The notes under the pieces: model-generated
Database searches by the model: none
Told to the model about the DNA's origin: nothing
The model's input: only the letters and a program-made list of their open reading frames with translations
Shown here: positions 63,239 to 64,000 of the stretch, in pieces
How the letters are laid out: each line of letters begins with the position of its first letter
Position numbering within the stretch: the stretch's first letter is position 1
Source of the DNA: Nocardia niigatensis NBRC 100131
GTDB taxonomy: Bacteria; Actinomycetota; Actinomycetes; Mycobacteriales; Mycobacteriaceae
Length of the DNA: 64,000 bases
Direction of reading: 5' to 3'
Assembly (NCBI RefSeq): GCF_000308655.1
Contig: NZ_BAGC01000041.1
Span: 1-64,000 of the forward strand
Made by a program: the position numbers and the translations under genes

Positions 63239-64000
63239 TCACAGCACCGCGGCTTCCGGCCGCGCCAAGCCCAGATCTCCGGAACGCCCGGCGGTGATCA
63301 GCTCCACCACCTGACCGGTGGTGACATCCGCGGTCCGCACCTGCGCGGCCATCCGGCCCAAATACAGCACCGCGATCCGATCGGCGACCTCGAATACGTC
63401 GGCCAGGTTGTGGCTGATCAGCACCACCCCCAGTCCCTGTTCGGCCAGCCGCCGCACCAGATCCAGCACCTGCCGGGTCTGCGCCACCCCGAGTGCCGCG
63501 GTGGGTTCGTCCAGCAGCACCAGATTGCTGTTCCAGAGCACCGCTTTCGCGATCGCCACGGTCTGGCGTTGGCCGCCGGAAAGAGCTGCGACCGGGGTGC
63601 GCACCGATTTCACGGTGCGCACCCCCAACGAGGCCAGGGTGCGCCGCGCCGCCTCCTCCATGCTCGCCTCGTCCAGCAGCCACGGCTTGCCGCGCTCCCG
63701 GCCGAGGAACATATTGGCCACGATGTCGAGATTGTCGGCCAGGGCCAGGTCCTGGTAGACGACCTCGATGCCGAGCGCCGCCGCATCCTTGGCGCCACGC
63801 AGGTGCACGGGTTCGCCACGGAATCGCACCTCGCCGGAATCGGCGGCGTGGATTCCGGCAACACATTTCACCAGCGTGGATTTGCCCGCGCCATTGTCCC
63901 CGACGAGTGCGGTGACCTCTCCCGCCGGCACGGTGAGGTCCACGTCGTGCAGCACGTGCACCGGTCCGAAACTCTTGTTCAGTCCGGTTATCTGGAGCAG
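63239..64000 (-). CDS. Sugar ABC transporter ATPase (5' end outside the window)
   Basis: 254 residues are seen; the frame is open through base 64000, so the start lies beyond. Walker A GDNGAGKST, signature LSGGQRQ, Walker B LVLLDEPTAALG and the switch region VVLISHNL are present in one nucleotide-binding domain, not the double one typical of RbsA/XylG; the second may be absent. It energises the neighbouring XylH-like permease. Confidence 0.95.
   Translation of the reverse strand: MLQITGLNKSFGPVHVLHDVDLTVPAGEVTALVGDNGAGKSTLVKCVAGIHAADSGEVRFRGEPVHLRGAKDAAALGIEVVYQDLALADNLDIVANMFLGRERGKPWLLDEASMEEAARRTLASLGVRTVKSVRTPVAALSGGQRQTVAIAKAVLWNSNLVLLDEPTAALGVAQTRQVLDLVRRLAEQGLGVVLISHNLADVFEVADRIAVLYLGRMAAQVRTADVTTGQVVELITAGRSGDLGLARPEAAVL

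Overview
The window is chromosomal DNA of a high-GC, DAP-type actinobacterium, most likely Nocardia or a close relative in the Mycobacteriales. The reasons are the GC-rich codon use, GTG/TTG starts, dapF, an L,D-transpeptidase lipoprotein, DUF732 and FadD17-like proteins, and a gene order (hflX-dapF-miaA-dioxygenase-like-DUF349-small membrane protein-miaB-recX-recA-DUF3046-glycosyltransferase) that I recall as the Mycobacterium tuberculosis Rv2725c-Rv2739c block. The glutamate uptake operon gluABCD lies between miaB and recX, as I recall for corynebacteria. No tRNA, rRNA, CRISPR array, insertion sequence or prophage was found.

Layout. 1-6.4 kb: end of a TDT-family transporter, a strong terminator, then a four-gene run (ECF sigma factor, Rieske protein with a cytoplasmic N-terminal extension, cupredoxin lipoprotein, Tat-type metallophosphoesterase), an L,D-transpeptidase and a flippase-like protein. 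6.6-19.3 kb: accessory genes including a possible toxin-antitoxin pair, secreted proteins, a LysR/SDR pair, a beta-lactamase-fold hydrolase, a roadblock-like protein, and a DHFR-like/YciI/ECF42 sigma operon. 19.6-29.8 kb: fatty-acid or steroid type acyl-CoA genes (enoyl-CoA hydratase, acyl-CoA dehydrogenase, acyltransferase, FadD17-like ligase, thioesterase) with TetR and a broken PucR-type regulator. 29.8-31.7 kb: AraC regulator and a reductase. 32-52.7 kb: the conserved tRNA-modification, cell-wall and DNA-repair block, interrupted by a GlxA/MFS pair and by gluABCD. 52.9-58.2 kb: an accessory segment (Lrp regulator, MFS exporter, NTF2-like, flavin-type oxidase, VOC, CGNR regulator) between recA and DUF3046. 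58.3-64 kb: DUF3046, glycosyltransferase, PIG-L deacetylase, ROK regulator and a xylose-type sugar ABC transporter that runs off the end.

How genes work together. RecA and RecX are translationally close. recA carries both a perfect SOS box and a perfect match to the LexA-independent RecA-NDp promoter. MiaA and MiaB act sequentially on the A37 base of tRNA. GluABCD is a complete importer. The sigma/YciI pair and the sigma/Rieske pair look like two separate regulatory modules.

Most unusual items: a 702-residue RecX with a tandem-repeat, low-complexity N-terminus and two extra copies of the third RecX repeat; the sigma-Rieske-cupredoxin-phosphoesterase cluster; twin 16-bp operators at the VOC/CGNR divergent promoter; a fused scar of a divergent MerR/old-yellow-enzyme pair; a PucR-type gene broken by two lesions; and a 46-residue membrane ORF followed directly by a terminator hairpin.
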